NCBI RefSeq assembly: GCF_916618755.1
Contig: NZ_CAKAKB010000001.1
Coordinates: forward strand, 372,001-436,000
DNA length: 64,000 bases
Direction of reading: 5' to 3'
From: Actinotalea sp. Marseille-Q4924
Lineage (GTDB): Bacteria > Actinomycetota > Actinomycetes > Actinomycetales > Cellulomonadaceae
In this document: positions 1-9,702 of the stretch, piece after piece
Layout of the letters: each line of letters opens with the position of its first letter
Position numbering within the stretch: the stretch's first letter is position 1
Notes under the pieces: generated by a model
Told to the model about the DNA's origin: nothing
The model's input: only the letters and a program-made list of their open reading frames with translations
Database searches by the model: none
Program-made: the position numbers and the translations under genes

Positions 1-195
1 GAGCAGCGCGGCCAGGGCCTCGCGCAGCTCGCGCTGCAGTGGGTGCTGCGCGACCGTCGCGTCACCAGCGCGCTCATCGGGGCGAGCAGCGTCGGGCAGC
101 TCGAGGACAACGTCGCCGCGTTGCAGGGCCCACCGCTCACCGACGAGGAGCTCGCCGCGATCGAGGAGCACGCCGTCGACGGCACGGGCCGCTGA
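1..195 (+). CDS. Aldo/keto reductase, C-terminal fragment
   Basis: The window opens inside this gene; frame 1 reads 64 residues to a TGA at 193-195. The visible tail includes LQWVLRDRRVTSALIGASSV followed by an acidic segment, LTDEELAAIEEHA. This is the end of the aldo/keto reductase barrel, closest by eye to the YghZ/MgrA-type L-glyceraldehyde 3-phosphate reductase subgroup, where ALIGASS contacts the NADPH phosphate. The catalytic Asp-Tyr-Lys-His residues lie outside the window, so substrate cannot be judged. It is convergent with the next gene. Confidence 0.85.
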   Translation, partial: EQRGQGLAQLALQWVLRDRRVTSALIGASSVGQLEDNVAALQGPPLTDEELAAIEEHAVDGTGR

Positions 196-201
196 CCGGG
201 G

Positions 202-867
202 TCAGGGCGCCGGCGCCACCTCGGCACGGTCGCGGATCCCGCGGAGCATGCGCTCGGTCATGAGGAGGCTCACCCAGGAGAAGCCCTCGACCAGCGCCGG
301 CGCCGAGCGGGTCAGGTACACGTAGCGCTCGCGGACGAGGAGCCGGGTGCCGACGGCTCCGGGGCGCAGGACGAAGGCCCAGGAGAAGTCGTAGGGCACG
401 GTCGCCTCCTCCGCCGAGGGTGCCTTGCCCAGCGCGACGAGTGCGCGCGGCGGGTCCACGAGCGCGACCTCCAGCGCGAACTCCGGGTGCAGCGGGAACG
501 GGTCGCCCACCTGCACGTCCTGCCACGCCGGCTCGACCCGGTCGGCGCTGCGGATGTCGCACCCGGCGAGGGTCTCCAGCACGTCGTAGCTGTAGAAGCC
601 GGCGCGGCCCTGCCCCAGCTGCGCCACCCACGGCCACACGTCCGACGGCGGCGCGGCGATGTCGACCGCGCGCGTCGCGACGGCGTGGGCATCCGGCAGG
701 AGGCTGTCGCCCTCCAGGGTCGCGGCCACCTCGGCGGGCGTCGCCCCGAAGGTGCGCCCCCACCGGCGGGCACGCGGGTACACGGAGGCGGCCGCGACGC
801 CGACGGCGGCTGCCGTGGCGGCGAGGGTGCGGGCGGTGCCGGGTCGGTCGAGCGTGCGTGTCGTCAT
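202..867 (-). CDS. SRPBCC-family protein with N-terminal membrane segment
   Basis: About 221 residues. A short hydrophobic stretch near residues 12-30 (LAATAAAVGVAAASVYP) suggests a membrane anchor or poor signal peptide. The rest contains AVDIAAPPSDVWPWVAQLGQ, a typical opening strand and helix of the SRPBCC/polyketide-cyclase-like helix-grip fold, then GFYSYDVLE and a C-terminal strand-rich half. No enzymatic residues are recognised; such proteins bind hydrophobic ligands. The ATG at 867 is preferred; an in-frame TTG at 879 would add four residues. It lies 60 nt after recQ on the same strand and may be cotranscribed. Confidence 0.7.
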   Translation of the reverse strand: MTTRTLDRPGTARTLAATAAAVGVAAASVYPRARRWGRTFGATPAEVAATLEGDSLLPDAHAVATRAVDIAAPPSDVWPWVAQLGQGRAGFYSYDVLETLAGCDIRSADRVEPAWQDVQVGDPFPLHPEFALEVALVDPPRALVALGKAPSAEEATVPYDFSWAFVLRPGAVGTRLLVRERYVYLTRSAPALVEGFSWVSLLMTERMLRGIRDRAEVAPAP

Positions 868-927
868 GGGGCCACGCAACGCCCGCCGTGCCGACGCCGC
901 CAGGGACCAGGGTCCTGGCGGACCTCC

Positions 928-2988
928 TCAGCCCGCGAGGGCCGCCAGGACGCCGTCGGCGTAGCGCTCGAGCTTCGCGGCGCCCACGCCGGCGACGGTG
1001 CCCAGCTCCTCCCGCGAGCCCGGGCGGCGTGACGCGATCTCGCGCAGCGTCGCGTCGTGGAAGACGACGTAGGCGGGCACGCCCTGCTCCTTGGCGACCC
1101 CGGCGCGCCACGAGCGCAGGGTCTCGAACGTCCGCAGTGCGGCGTCGTCGAGTCCCTCGGCAGCCGCCGCCTTCTTCGCGCCCCCTGATGCGCCTGGGCG
1201 CGACCGGCGTGCACGTTCGGCCCGCTCGGGCTCGCGCCGCAGCAGCACCTCCCGCTCCCCGCGCAGGACGGCGCCGCTCGCCTCGGTGACGTGGAGGGTG
1301 CCGTAGCCGTCGGTGTCCACGCCGAGCAGGCCCTGGGCGAGCACCTGGCGGACGACGCCACGCCACTGGTTCTCGCTGAGGTCCGTGCCGACGCCGAACG
1401 TGCTCAGCGCCGCGTGCCCGAGCTGCGTGACGCGCGGCGTCTCCCGCCCGAGCAGGATGTCGACGAGGTGGCCGGCGCCGTACCGCTGCCCGCGCTCCCG
1501 CTCCAGCCGGACGACGGTGCTGAGCAGCTTCTGCACCGCCACGGTGCCGTCCCACGTGTCCTGCGGCTCCAGGCACGTGTCGCAGTTGCCGCACGGCTCG
1601 GCGTCCTGGCCGAAGTACGCGAGCATCTGCACGCGGCGGCAGGAGACCGTCTCGCACAGGGCGAGCATCGCGTCCAGGTGCGCACCGAGGCGACGCCGGT
1701 GGGCGGCGTCGCCGTCGGAGGTGTCGATCATCCGGCGCTGCTGGACGACGTCCTGGAGGCCGTACGCCAGCCACGCCGTCGACGGCAGCCCGTCGCGGCC
1801 CGCGCGCCCGGTCTCCTGGTAGTACCCCTCGACCGACTTCGGCAGGTCCAGGTGCGCGACGAACCGCACGTCCGGCTTGTCGATCCCCATGCCGAACGCG
1901 ATCGTCGCGACCATGACCAGGCCGTCCTCCCGCAGGAACCGCGCCTGGTTCTCCTGCCGGACCCGCCGGTCGAGCCCCGCGTGGTACGGGAGCGCGGGGA
2001 TGCCGTTGCCGCTGAGGAGCTCCGCCGTCTGCTCCACCGACGCGCGCGAGAGGCAGTAGACGATCCCGGAGTCGCCGGCGTGCTCGGCGCGGAGCAGGTC
2101 CAGGAGCTGCGACCGCGCGTTCGCCTTCGGCACGACGCGGTAGCGGATGTTCGGCCGGTCGAAGCTCGCGACGAACTGCCGCGCGTCCTCCAGCCGGAGG
2201 CGCGTGGCGATCTCCTCCCGCGTGGCCTGCGTCGCCGTCGCCGTGAGGGCGATGCGCGGGACGTCCGGCCACCGCTCGTGGAGCATGGACAGGCCGAGGT
2301 AGTCCGGCCGGAAGTCGTGCCCCCACTGGGACACGCAGTGCGCCTCGTCGATGGCGAACAGCGCGATGCACGCCCGGTCCAGCAGCTCCAGGGTCGCGGG
2401 GACGCGCAGGCGCTCCGGTGCGAGGTACAGCAGGTCGAGCTCACCGGCCAGCAGCGCCCGCTCGACGTCGCGCCGCTGGTACCCGTCCTGCGTCGAGTTG
2501 AGGAACCCGGCCCGCACCCCGAGCGCGGACAGCGCGTCCACCTGGTCCTGCATGAGGGCGATGAGCGGTGAGACGACGACGCCCGTGCCGGCCCGCACCA
2601 GCGACGGGATCTGGTAGCACAGCGACTTCCCGCCGCCCGTGGGCATGAGGACGACGGCGTCCCCGCCGCCGACGACGGTCCGGACGATCTCCTCCTGCTC
2701 GCCGCGGAAGGAGTCGTACCCGAAGACCGTCCTGAGCACCTCGAGCGGGTCGGGCCGCGGGCCGTCGTCGGGCACGGCACGGTGCGGTGACGCGCCGACG
2801 GGCGCCGTGCCCTGGGCGCCGTCGGGCGCGGCATGCCGACCGGTCCGCCGACCGCGAGGGCCGACGGCGCCCTCGGGCGGCGCGGCGTGAACGTCGGGCG
2901 GCGCCTGGTCGTACCAGGGGTCGAACGGCGGCTCGTCGTCGAGCGGCGGCTCGAGCGGCGGCAGGTCGTCGAAGGTCCCGGCGGTCAC
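928..2988 (-). CDS. recQ: ATP-dependent DNA helicase RecQ
   Basis: 686 residues. A 3'-5' superfamily 2 helicase acting in recombination and fork repair. An acidic, proline-rich N-terminal extension (about residues 1-80) precedes the helicase core. Walker A MPTGGGKS lies near 115-122, DEAH at about 214-217, and motif VI is [10 protein letters not shown]. The RecQ zinc module is visible as [11 protein letters not shown] followed by CGNCDTC, and a C-terminal HRDC domain covers roughly the last 75 residues ([21 protein letters not shown]). Full length for the family. The GTG start at 2988 is supported by TAGGGT ending 6 nt upstream, which also suggests a leaderless transcript. Confidence 0.95.
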   Translation of the reverse strand: MTAGTFDDLPPLEPPLDDEPPFDPWYDQAPPDVHAAPPEGAVGPRGRRTGRHAAPDGAQGTAPVGASPHRAVPDDGPRPDPLEVLRTVFGYDSFRGEQEEIVRTVVGGGDAVVLMPTGGGKSLCYQIPSLVRAGTGVVVSPLIALMQDQVDALSALGVRAGFLNSTQDGYQRRDVERALLAGELDLLYLAPERLRVPATLELLDRACIALFAIDEAHCVSQWGHDFRPDYLGLSMLHERWPDVPRIALTATATQATREEIATRLRLEDARQFVASFDRPNIRYRVVPKANARSQLLDLLRAEHAGDSGIVYCLSRASVEQTAELLSGNGIPALPYHAGLDRRVRQENQARFLREDGLVMVATIAFGMGIDKPDVRFVAHLDLPKSVEGYYQETGRAGRDGLPSTAWLAYGLQDVVQQRRMIDTSDGDAAHRRRLGAHLDAMLALCETVSCRRVQMLAYFGQDAEPCGNCDTCLEPQDTWDGTVAVQKLLSTVVRLERERGQRYGAGHLVDILLGRETPRVTQLGHAALSTFGVGTDLSENQWRGVVRQVLAQGLLGVDTDGYGTLHVTEASGAVLRGEREVLLRREPERAERARRSRPGASGGAKKAAAAEGLDDAALRTFETLRSWRAGVAKEQGVPAYVVFHDATLREIASRRPGSREELGTVAGVGAAKLERYADGVLAALAG

Positions 2989-2994
2989 CGGGTC

Positions 2995-3000
2995 ACCCTA
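2995..3000 (-). promoter_or_regulatory. Candidate leaderless -10 (TAGGGT) for recQ
   Basis: On the minus strand TAGGGT ends 6 nt before the recQ GTG. TANNNT at this distance places the transcription start on or next to the start codon. No convincing -35 is seen. Confidence 0.4.
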
Positions 3001-3069
3001 CGGCGGCCACCTGACACGCCCGCCCGCGTCCCCAGCCCCGCCCGGGGGCTCTCCCCAGTCATGCCGGGC

Positions 3070-4029
3070 TCACCCGAGGGTGGCGGCCACGACGAGCACC
3101 GCGGGCACGGCCAGCACGGTCGTCGTCAGCCCGGCGTCCCGCGCGACCGTCCGCCCGGCACCGTAGTGCAGCGCGTAGACGAGCACGTTCTGGGCCGTCG
3201 GCAGGGCGGCCATCGTCGTGACCGCCAGGAGCGCCGGACCCTCCAGCCCCACGAGGGTGCCGAGGCCGAAGGCCAGAGCCGGGTGCACGACCGACCGCAG
3301 CACCGTGACCAGCGCCAGCTCGCGGGTGAGCATCCGGTGCTCCTCCACCCGCGGGGCGGACAGCGACATCCCGAAGGCCAGGAGCGCCAGGGGTGCGGCA
3401 GCGGCGCCGACGATCCGGAACGGTTCGTAGACGACCTCCGGCAGGTCCCACGGGAGCGCGGCGAGGAGGAGACCGACGACCGCCGCGATGATGATCGGGT
3501 TCCGCGCCGTGCGCCCGACGACGGCCCGGGCGGCCGACGGAGCGTCGGCCGTCGCGCTGCCGGGACCGACCGGGCGCGCGCCCCGGGCGCGGGTGGTCTC
3601 GAGGATCGTGAACGTGATGGGCGCGAGCACGAGGAGCTGGAACAGCAGCGTCGGCACGACGGCGACGGCGTCGCCCAGGACGTACACCGCCACCGGGATG
3701 CCGACGTTGGCGGCGTTGAGGTAGGACGCGGCCAGGACGCCCAGGGCCGCCTCGTCGACGGGGTGGCGCCACACCCCGCGCAGCACGAGCACCGCCGTCA
3801 GCGCCACCACCGCGGTGCTGGCCGCCGTCACGAGCGCGACGCGCGAGAGGAGCAGGTGCAGGTCCGCGTGGGCGATCGTCACGACGAGGAGGGCGGGCGC
3901 CGCGACGACGAAGACGACGCGAGCGAGGGCCTCGTCGGCGTGGCGCCCGAGGAGTCCGGTGCGGCCGAGGAGCCAGCCCACGGCGGCGATCGCCGCCATG
4001 GCGCCGAGCGCTCCGAGGACCCCGGTCAC
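3070..4029 (-). CDS. AEC-family (auxin efflux carrier-like) transporter
   Basis: 319 residues. An integral membrane permease of the AEC/BASS superfamily; bacterial members export or import carboxylates and similar anions, but the substrate is not readable here. About ten hydrophobic segments are visible. Family hallmarks are SYLNAANVGIPVAVYVLGD in the first half and MAALPTAQNVLVYALHYG near the end, the paired discontinuous helices. GTG at 4029 opens with VTGVLGALGAMAAIAAVGWL, the expected first helix; the reading frame stays open upstream but there overlaps nfo on the other strand and is non-coding in character. It sits 81 nt before recQ on the same strand. Confidence 0.88.
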   Translation of the reverse strand: MTGVLGALGAMAAIAAVGWLLGRTGLLGRHADEALARVVFVVAAPALLVVTIAHADLHLLLSRVALVTAASTAVVALTAVLVLRGVWRHPVDEAALGVLAASYLNAANVGIPVAVYVLGDAVAVVPTLLFQLLVLAPITFTILETTRARGARPVGPGSATADAPSAARAVVGRTARNPIIIAAVVGLLLAALPWDLPEVVYEPFRIVGAAAAPLALLAFGMSLSAPRVEEHRMLTRELALVTVLRSVVHPALAFGLGTLVGLEGPALLAVTTMAALPTAQNVLVYALHYGAGRTVARDAGLTTTVLAVPAVLVVAATLG

Positions 4030-4140
4030 CCGGCGATCCTCCCACCGACGGCTCCGGGTGGCGGCCCCCGTCCCGGGCGTCCTCACGCCCGCGGCTAGCC
4101 TGACGGGGTCCACGTCCCTCGTCCGACCGGAGGCCCGCCC

Positions 4141-4902
4141 ATGGTGCTCATCGGAGCGCACGTCCGCGACGACGACCCGGTGGCCGCGGCACGCGCCGTC
4201 GGCGCCGAGGCGGTCCAGGTCTTCGCCGGCGACCCCCAGGGCTGGAAGAAGCCACAGCCCCGCGACGACGCGCAGGAGATCCGGGAGTCGGGTCTCGGCG
4301 TCTACGTCCACGCGCCGTACCTGGTGAACGTGGCGTCGACGAACAACCGGATCCGCATCCCGAGCCGGAACATGATCGCCCAGCATGCGGCGGCGGCCGC
4401 GGGGCTCGGCGCGACGGGTCTCATCGTGCACGGCGGGCACGTCGGCGACGGCGACGACGTCGCGACCGGCGTCGAGAACTGGCGCAAGACCTTCGAGCGC
4501 GCCACGTTCCCGGTCCGGGTCCTGGTCGAGAACACCGCGGGAGGCGAGAACGCGTGCGCGCGTCACCTGGACCGCATCGCCCGCCTGTGGGACGCCATCG
4601 GCGGGTACGACGTCGGCTTCTGCCTGGACACCTGCCACGCCTGGGCGGCGGGGGAGGACCTCGAGACGGTCGTCGAGCGCCTCGTCGCGGTGACGGGCCG
4701 CATCGACCTCGTCCACGCCAACAGCTCGCGCGACCCGTTCGCGTCGAGCCGGGACCGGCACGCGAGCTTCGGCACCGGCACCATCCCGCCCGAGCTCCTC
4801 GCGCACGTGGTGCGCGAGGCGGGGTGCGACGTCATCGTCGAGACGCCGGCGGAGCGTCAGGCGGAGGACATCGCGTTCCTGCGGGCCGCGCTCGCGGGCT
4901 GA
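4141..4902 (+). CDS. nfo: Endonuclease IV / deoxyribonuclease IV family TIM-barrel protein
   Basis: 253 residues. Base-excision repair: cleaves 5' of abasic sites using three metal ions in an AP endonuclease 2 TIM barrel. Visible features are IGAHVR at the N-terminus, YVHAPYLVNVAS, HGGHVGDG, LVENTAGGEN, GFCLDTCHAWAAG, LVHANSSRDPF and VIVETPA, which together carry the His/Glu/Asp metal ligands. It is shorter than E. coli Nfo (about 285) but usual for actinobacteria. An RBS-like GGAGG lies just before the ATG. It is transcribed alone, away from the AEC transporter and towards glpK. Confidence 0.9.
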   Translation: MVLIGAHVRDDDPVAAARAVGAEAVQVFAGDPQGWKKPQPRDDAQEIRESGLGVYVHAPYLVNVASTNNRIRIPSRNMIAQHAAAAAGLGATGLIVHGGHVGDGDDVATGVENWRKTFERATFPVRVLVENTAGGENACARHLDRIARLWDAIGGYDVGFCLDTCHAWAAGEDLETVVERLVAVTGRIDLVHANSSRDPFASSRDRHASFGTGTIPPELLAHVVREAGCDVIVETPAERQAEDIAFLRAALAG

Positions 4903-4917
4903 GGGGTCGGGGACGGG

Positions 4918-4952
4918 GACGGGGCCCCACGCCTGTGGCGTGAGGCCCCGTC
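4918..4952. terminator. Bidirectional stem-loop between nfo and glpK
   Basis: Two 15-nt arms (4918-4932 and 4938-4952) pair with one mismatch around a 5-nt loop. The stem is GC-rich without a long U tract, as is common in actinobacteria. It sits between the convergent nfo and glpK stop codons and can serve both. Confidence 0.75.
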
Positions 4953-5002
4953 CTGGTGCTGCCGTCGTGCTGCGGGCCGCTGTGCCGGCCCGGGCGGGAC
5001 GG

Positions 5003-6520
5003 TCAGTCGACGTCCGCGTCGACCCAGTCGAAGGACTTGGTGACGGCCTTCTTCCAGTTGCGGTAGGTCTTGTCGCGCGCCTCGGAGTCCATGTTCGGCT
5101 CCCAGCGCTTGTCCTCGGCCCAGTTGTCGATGACGTCCTGCTCGCCCTGCCAGAAGCCCACGGCGATGCCCGCGGCGTAGGCGGCGCCGAGCGCCGTCGT
5201 CTCCGCGACCTTCGGCCGGATGACCGGCACGCCGAGGATGTCCGCCTGGAACTGCATGAGCAGCTCGTTGGCGATCATGCCGCCGTCGACCTTGAGCTCG
5301 GTCAGGTCCACGCCCGAGTCCGCGTTCATGGCGTCCAGCACCTCGCGGGTCTGGAAGGCCGTGGCCTCCAGGGCGGCGCGGGCGATGTGGCCCTTGTTGA
5401 CGTACCGCGTCAGGCCGGCGATGACGCCGCGGGCGTCGCCGCGCCAGTACGGCGCGAAGAGGCCGGAGAACGCCGGGACGATGTACGTGCCACCGTTGTC
5501 CTCGACCGTCGCCGCGAGCTGCTCGATCTCCGGCGCCTCCTTGATGAGGCCCAGGTTGTCGCGCAGCCACTGCACCAGCGAGCCGGTGACGGCGATGGCG
5601 CCCTCGAGCGCGTACACCTGGGGCGCGTCGCCGATCTTGTAGCAGACCGTGGTGAGGAGGCCGTTCTTCGACGGCACCGGCGTCGTGCCGGTGTTGAGGA
5701 GCATGAAGTTGCCCGTGCCGTAGGTGTTCTTGGCCGAGCCGACCTCGAAGCACGCCTGGCCGAAGGTCGCCGCCTGCTGGTCGCCCAGGATGCCCGCGAT
5801 CGGCACGCCCGGCACCATGCCACCGGCACGGCCCTCTCCGTAGACCTCGGAGGAGGAGCGGATCTCGGGGAGCATGGACATCGGGACGCCCATCTCGCCC
5901 GCGATCTCCTCGTTCCACGTGAGCGAGTCGATGTTCATGAGCATCGTGCGGGAGGCGTTGGTGACGTCCGTGACGTGGACGCCGCCGTCGACGCCGCCGG
6001 TCATGTTCCACACGACCCACGAGTCGGTGTTGCCGAACGCCAGGTCGCCACGCTCGGCGGCCTCACGGGCACCCTCGACGTTGTCGAGGATCCAGCGGAT
6101 CTTCGGGCCGGAGAAGTACGTGGCCAGCGGGAGGCCGACGCGCTCCTTGTAGCGGTCGTTGCCCCCACCCAGGGCGGCCAGGTCGTCGGCGATCTTCTGC
6201 GTGCGGGTGTCCTGCCACACGATCGCGTTGTAGACCGGCTTGCCGGTCTTGCGGTCCCAGACGACGGCGGTCTCGCGCTGGTTCGTGATGCCGACCGCCG
6301 CGATGTCGTTGTGCGTCAGGTTGGCGCGGGTCAGGGCAAGGCCCACGACCTCGCGGGTGTTGACCCAGATCTCCTCGGGGTCGTGCTCGACCCAGCCGGC
6401 GCGCGGGAAGATCTGCTCGTGCTCCTTCTGGCCGGTGGAGACGATCGAGCCGGAGTGGTCGAACACGATCGCACGGGTGGACGTGGTGCCCTGGTCGATC
6501 GCGAGGATGTAGTCAGCCAT
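5003..6520 (-). CDS. glpK: Glycerol kinase
   Basis: 505 residues. Phosphorylates glycerol to sn-glycerol 3-phosphate with ATP in the cytoplasm. FGGY kinase: the N-terminal phosphate loop is [13 protein letters not shown] (residues 8-20), followed by [30 protein letters not shown] (preceded by GIT), [13 protein letters not shown], and C-terminal [20 protein letters not shown]. Length matches the family. It is the last gene of glpD-glpF-glpK on this strand, 188 nt after glpF, and feeds glycerol 3-phosphate to GlpD. Confidence 0.97.
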   Translation of the reverse strand: MADYILAIDQGTTSTRAIVFDHSGSIVSTGQKEHEQIFPRAGWVEHDPEEIWVNTREVVGLALTRANLTHNDIAAVGITNQRETAVVWDRKTGKPVYNAIVWQDTRTQKIADDLAALGGGNDRYKERVGLPLATYFSGPKIRWILDNVEGAREAAERGDLAFGNTDSWVVWNMTGGVDGGVHVTDVTNASRTMLMNIDSLTWNEEIAGEMGVPMSMLPEIRSSSEVYGEGRAGGMVPGVPIAGILGDQQAATFGQACFEVGSAKNTYGTGNFMLLNTGTTPVPSKNGLLTTVCYKIGDAPQVYALEGAIAVTGSLVQWLRDNLGLIKEAPEIEQLAATVEDNGGTYIVPAFSGLFAPYWRGDARGVIAGLTRYVNKGHIARAALEATAFQTREVLDAMNADSGVDLTELKVDGGMIANELLMQFQADILGVPVIRPKVAETTALGAAYAAGIAVGFWQGEQDVIDNWAEDKRWEPNMDSEARDKTYRNWKKAVTKSFDWVDADVD

Positions 6521-6665
6521 GTCAGTCCTTCACCTCTTCGTGGGGGTTGCTGCTGTGCTGGATTCCTGCTGCTGCGGTTCCCGGAAGGCCGTCCGGGGCG
6601 GCACTGAGAGCGGTCCGACGACGGCGTCGGTGCCGTCGGCGGGGAGGCCGGTCCTGCGGTCCGTG

Positions 6666-6694
6666 GTGGGGCCGCCGTCGGACGACGGCCCCAC
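6666..6694 (-). other. Stem-loop between glpF and glpK
   Basis: A 9-bp outer stem pairs 6666-6674 with 6686-6694, with near-complementary inner bases. It lies in the 188-nt glpF-glpK spacer, so it could partly terminate transcription or protect the upstream mRNA. No separate glpK promoter was recognised in the spacer. Confidence 0.5.
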
Positions 6695-6708
6695 CCGCGG
6701 AGGTCGGC

Positions 6709-7443
6709 TCAGGCCAGCGCGGACGCCAGCAGACCGGCGAGCACACCACCGATGAGCGGGCCGACGACCGGCACCCACGCGTAGCCCCAGTCGCTGGAGC
6801 CCTTGCCCTTGATCGGGAGGATGGCGTGGGCGATACGCGGGCCGAGGTCACGAGCCGGGTTGATGGCGTACCCCGTGGGGCCACCGAGGCTCGCACCGAT
6901 ACCGACGACGAGCATGGCCACGGCGAGCGGGCCGAGCTCCGACGGCGTGTTGCCGAACTGGAGGATGATGTAGACCAGCACGAACGTGCCGAGGACCTCG
7001 GTGACGACGTTCCAGCCGTAGGAACGGATCGCCGGGCCGGTCGAGAAGACGCCGAGCTTGACGGCCGGGTCGGCCGGCTCGTCGAAGTGCTTCTTGTACG
7101 CCAGGAAGGCGAGCACGGCGCCGAGGAAGGCGCCGACCATCTCACCGGCGAAGTACACCAGCGTGGAGACGAAGCTCACCTCGACGCCCGGCGCGTACTC
7201 GTCCGCGCCGTTGGCCAGGAGGCCGACGGTCACGGCGGGGTTGAGGTGCGCGCCGGACCGGTAGGCGGCGTACACACCGGCGAAGACGGCAAGGCCCCAC
7301 CCGAAGTTGATGGTGAGCCAGCCGGCGTTGAAGCCCTTGTTGGCCGGGAGGATGACGTTGGCGACGACGCCTGCACCCAGGAGGAGCAGGAGGCCTGTGC
7401 CGATCACCTCCGAGATGAAGACCTGCCCAAGGGTCACGTCCAT
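6709..7443 (-). CDS. glpF: Glycerol uptake facilitator (MIP/aquaglyceroporin)
   Basis: 244 residues. A channel for facilitated glycerol diffusion across the cytoplasmic membrane. Six hydrophobic helices and both half-helix NPA boxes are present: HLNPAVT (NPA at 68-70) and AINPARDLGPR (NPA at 195-197). The Asp after NPAR is the mark of glycerol facilitators as opposed to water-only aquaporins. Length is a little below E. coli GlpF (281). It lies between glpD and glpK, as expected for its job. Confidence 0.95.
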   Translation of the reverse strand: MDVTLGQVFISEVIGTGLLLLLGAGVVANVILPANKGFNAGWLTINFGWGLAVFAGVYAAYRSGAHLNPAVTVGLLANGADEYAPGVEVSFVSTLVYFAGEMVGAFLGAVLAFLAYKKHFDEPADPAVKLGVFSTGPAIRSYGWNVVTEVLGTFVLVYIILQFGNTPSELGPLAVAMLVVGIGASLGGPTGYAINPARDLGPRIAHAILPIKGKGSSDWGYAWVPVVGPLIGGVLAGLLASALA

Positions 7444-7537
7444 GAGTTCCTCGTTTCAGTCGAGACTTCGTTGTCACGGGCGCTCCGGCCGGGGGTGCCG
7501 GAGCTGGCTCCGGCCGGGGTGCCGGAGGGTCTGGGGT

Positions 7538-7578
7538 CCGCACCGGGCCGGCCGGGGAACGAGCCGGCTCCGGTGCGG
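7538..7578 (-). other. Stem-loop after glpD
   Basis: CCGCACCGG at 7538-7546 pairs with CCGGTGCGG at 7570-7578, and an inner GCCGGC pair adds six more pairs. It lies 12 nt beyond the glpD stop and upstream of glpF, so it may act as a partial terminator or 3' protector inside the operon. Confidence 0.5.
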
Positions 7579-7590
7579 AGAAGGGGAGCG

Positions 7591-9405
7591 TCAGGTGCCG
7601 GCGGGCCCCTGCGCTGCGGGGGAGTCGGCCGGGGAGCCGGGCTTCACGCCCGGCTCGGCCTTGCCGCCGAGGGGTCGCAGCGGTGCGACGTCGGCGGCCT
7701 GGAGGCGGACGTTCTCGGCGGCCTCGTCGGACTGCTCTGCGGCGGCGGCGGCCTCGGCCTCGCACCGTGCACGGTAGGACTCGATCTCCGCCTTGCGGGT
7801 CTCGGCGTCCCAGCCCAGGCGCGCCCCGACGACCTCGGCGATCTCGTCGATCGCGCCGAGGCCCTGGTCCGCCTGCTCGTACACGAGTCGCGTCCGCAGC
7901 AGAAGGACGTCCTCCAGGTGCAGGACACCCTCATGCGTCGCAGCGTAGGCAACCTCGGCCCGGAGGTAGGCAGGCGCGCCGACCAGCGGCTTCGCCAGGT
8001 CCGGCTGCTCGTCGACCATGTCGATGAGCTCGGTCAGCATCGAGCCGTAGCGGTGGAGCAGGTGGTCGACCATCGCCCGGCTCCACCCGTACTTCTCGGC
8101 GATCCGGCGGGCCTGGCGCTGCAGCACCGCGTGCCCCTCGGCGCCGACGAGCGGGATGCGGTCCGTGATCGACGGGTTCGTCTTCGCCCGCTCGCCGAGG
8201 GCGAAGTCGACGGCGTCCTTCGCCATGACCCGGTAGGTCGTCAGCTTGCCGCCCGCGATGACCGTGAAGCCGGGGGTGGGCGAGGCGACGGTGTGCTCGC
8301 GGGACACCTTCGCCGACGACGTCCCCTCCTTGGTCCCGGGCTGCAGGAGCGGGCGCAGGCCCGCCCACGTCCCGATGATGTCGTCCTTGGTCAGCGGCCG
8401 CTCGAGCACCTCGTTGGCGTGGTCGAGCACGTACTGGATGTCCGCGGCGGTCGCGACGGGGTGCTGGAGCTCCTGCTTCCACGGGGTGTCGGTCGTGCCG
8501 ATCACCCAGTAGCGCGACCAGGGGATGACGAAGAGCACGCTCTTCTCGGTCTGGAGGATCAGGCCGACCTCGCCGCGGATCCGGTCGCGCGGCACCACGA
8601 TGTGGATGCCCTTCGAGGCCAGCACGTGGAGGCCGCCCTCGGTGTCGGCGAGGCCCTCGGTCTCCTCGGTCCAGACGCCGGTGGCGTTGATGACCTGGTC
8701 GGCCCGGACGGTGATCTCCCGGCCCGTCTCCAGGTCCGCGACGACGGCGCCGTTGACCACGCCGGTCCCGCGCTTGGTCAGCTCGACGACCTGGGTCCGG
8801 CTCGCGGCGAAGGCGCCGTAGGAGACGGCCGTCCGGATGAGCGTCACGACCAGCCGCGCGTCGTCGACGCTCGCGTCGAAGTAGCGCACCGCGCCGACGG
8901 CGGCGTCGTGCTTGAGGTCGGGGAACATGCGCTCCATGCCGGCGCGGCTGAGGTGCCGGTGCCACGGCATGGCCCGCTTCCCCGGCGCGATGCTGGCGAG
9001 GGTGTCGTAGAGGGCGACGCCGGCGCCGACGTAGGCCCGCTCCCACCACGCGTTCTCCAGCGGGTAGAGGAACGACACCGGCTTCACCAGGTGGGGGGCG
9101 ATGCGCTTGAGGAGGAGGTCGCGCTCCGTGAGGGCCTCGTGGACGAGGTGGAAGTCGAGCATCTGCAGGTAGCGGAGGCCGCCGTGGACGAGCTTGCTGG
9201 AGCGGCTCGACGTGCCGCTGCCCCAGTCCTGCGCCTCGACGATGCCGACCCGCAGACCCCGGCTGACGGCGTCCAGCGCGATGCCGGCGCCCGTGACGCC
9301 ACCGCCGATGACGAGGACGTCGAGCTCGTTGCCCTCGGTGCCCGACGCCTCGAGCGCCTCCAGGGCTTCCGTCCGCTTCTGCGGTGTCAGTGCGACTGTC
9401 CTCAC
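7591..9405 (-). CDS. glpD: Aerobic glycerol-3-phosphate dehydrogenase
   Basis: 604 residues. Membrane-associated FAD enzyme that oxidises glycerol 3-phosphate to dihydroxyacetone phosphate and passes electrons to menaquinone. The N-terminal FAD fold VLVIGGGVTGAGIALDA lies near residues 29-45, followed by the family signature SRSSKLVHGGLRYLQ and, later, FTVIAGGKLTTYRVMAKDA. The last 50 residues are Ala/Glu-rich and look disordered. The GTG at 9405 is chosen because AGGAGG lies 6 nt upstream. The frame stays open far upstream, but that part is antisense to the regulator and other genes. First gene of the glp operon. Confidence 0.96.
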   Translation of the reverse strand: MRTVALTPQKRTEALEALEASGTEGNELDVLVIGGGVTGAGIALDAVSRGLRVGIVEAQDWGSGTSSRSSKLVHGGLRYLQMLDFHLVHEALTERDLLLKRIAPHLVKPVSFLYPLENAWWERAYVGAGVALYDTLASIAPGKRAMPWHRHLSRAGMERMFPDLKHDAAVGAVRYFDASVDDARLVVTLIRTAVSYGAFAASRTQVVELTKRGTGVVNGAVVADLETGREITVRADQVINATGVWTEETEGLADTEGGLHVLASKGIHIVVPRDRIRGEVGLILQTEKSVLFVIPWSRYWVIGTTDTPWKQELQHPVATAADIQYVLDHANEVLERPLTKDDIIGTWAGLRPLLQPGTKEGTSSAKVSREHTVASPTPGFTVIAGGKLTTYRVMAKDAVDFALGERAKTNPSITDRIPLVGAEGHAVLQRQARRIAEKYGWSRAMVDHLLHRYGSMLTELIDMVDEQPDLAKPLVGAPAYLRAEVAYAATHEGVLHLEDVLLLRTRLVYEQADQGLGAIDEIAEVVGARLGWDAETRKAEIESYRARCEAEAAAAAEQSDEAAENVRLQAADVAPLRPLGGKAEPGVKPGSPADSPAAQGPAGT

Positions 9406-9513
9406 GCTGTCCTCCTCGACCAGTGAACGTCCGGCTCGGGCATGTGCCGCCGTCGCCGTCCTCCGTCGCGCGGATCGGGACCTGGGACCTCCGTCCCTGG
9501 TGCTGCCGGGACG

Positions 9514-9534
9514 AAGGACCCTTGAAGGGCCTTT
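9514..9534. promoter_or_regulatory. Imperfect palindrome in glpD-regulator intergenic region
   Basis: Half-sites AAGGACCCTT and AAGGGCCTT meet head to head about 110 nt upstream of glpD. It is a candidate operator or part of the glpD leader; no factor can be assigned by sight. Confidence 0.3.
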
Positions 9535-9553
9535 TCCCACGACCATGCGCCAG

Positions 9554-9607
9554 GCATATGCTTGTCCCACGTCGAACGAACGCGCAACCCAGATGCACAT
9601 ACGTGCA
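9554..9607. promoter_or_regulatory. Candidate operators between glpD and the SorC-type regulator
   Basis: Two palindromes lie in the 297-nt divergent region: GCATATGC at 9554-9561 (perfect) and TGCACATACGTGCA at 9594-9607 (12 of 14 symmetrical). Their place between the glp operon and its divergent regulator suggests binding sites for that regulator. This is inference. Confidence 0.4.
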
Positions 9608-9702
9608 CCCCGGATCCTCCCGGTGCGTCCGACTTCGCGAGGGGCGGCTGCGTCGGACGGCGGATTGTGACGGGTGCGGTGGGTGCCGACGAGGAGGTCG
9701 GG

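Noticed and set aside
4030-4806. Upstream extension of the AEC transporter frame
   Set aside because: It is antisense to the clear nfo coding region, is hydrophilic and Arg/Asp-rich, and lacks membrane character.
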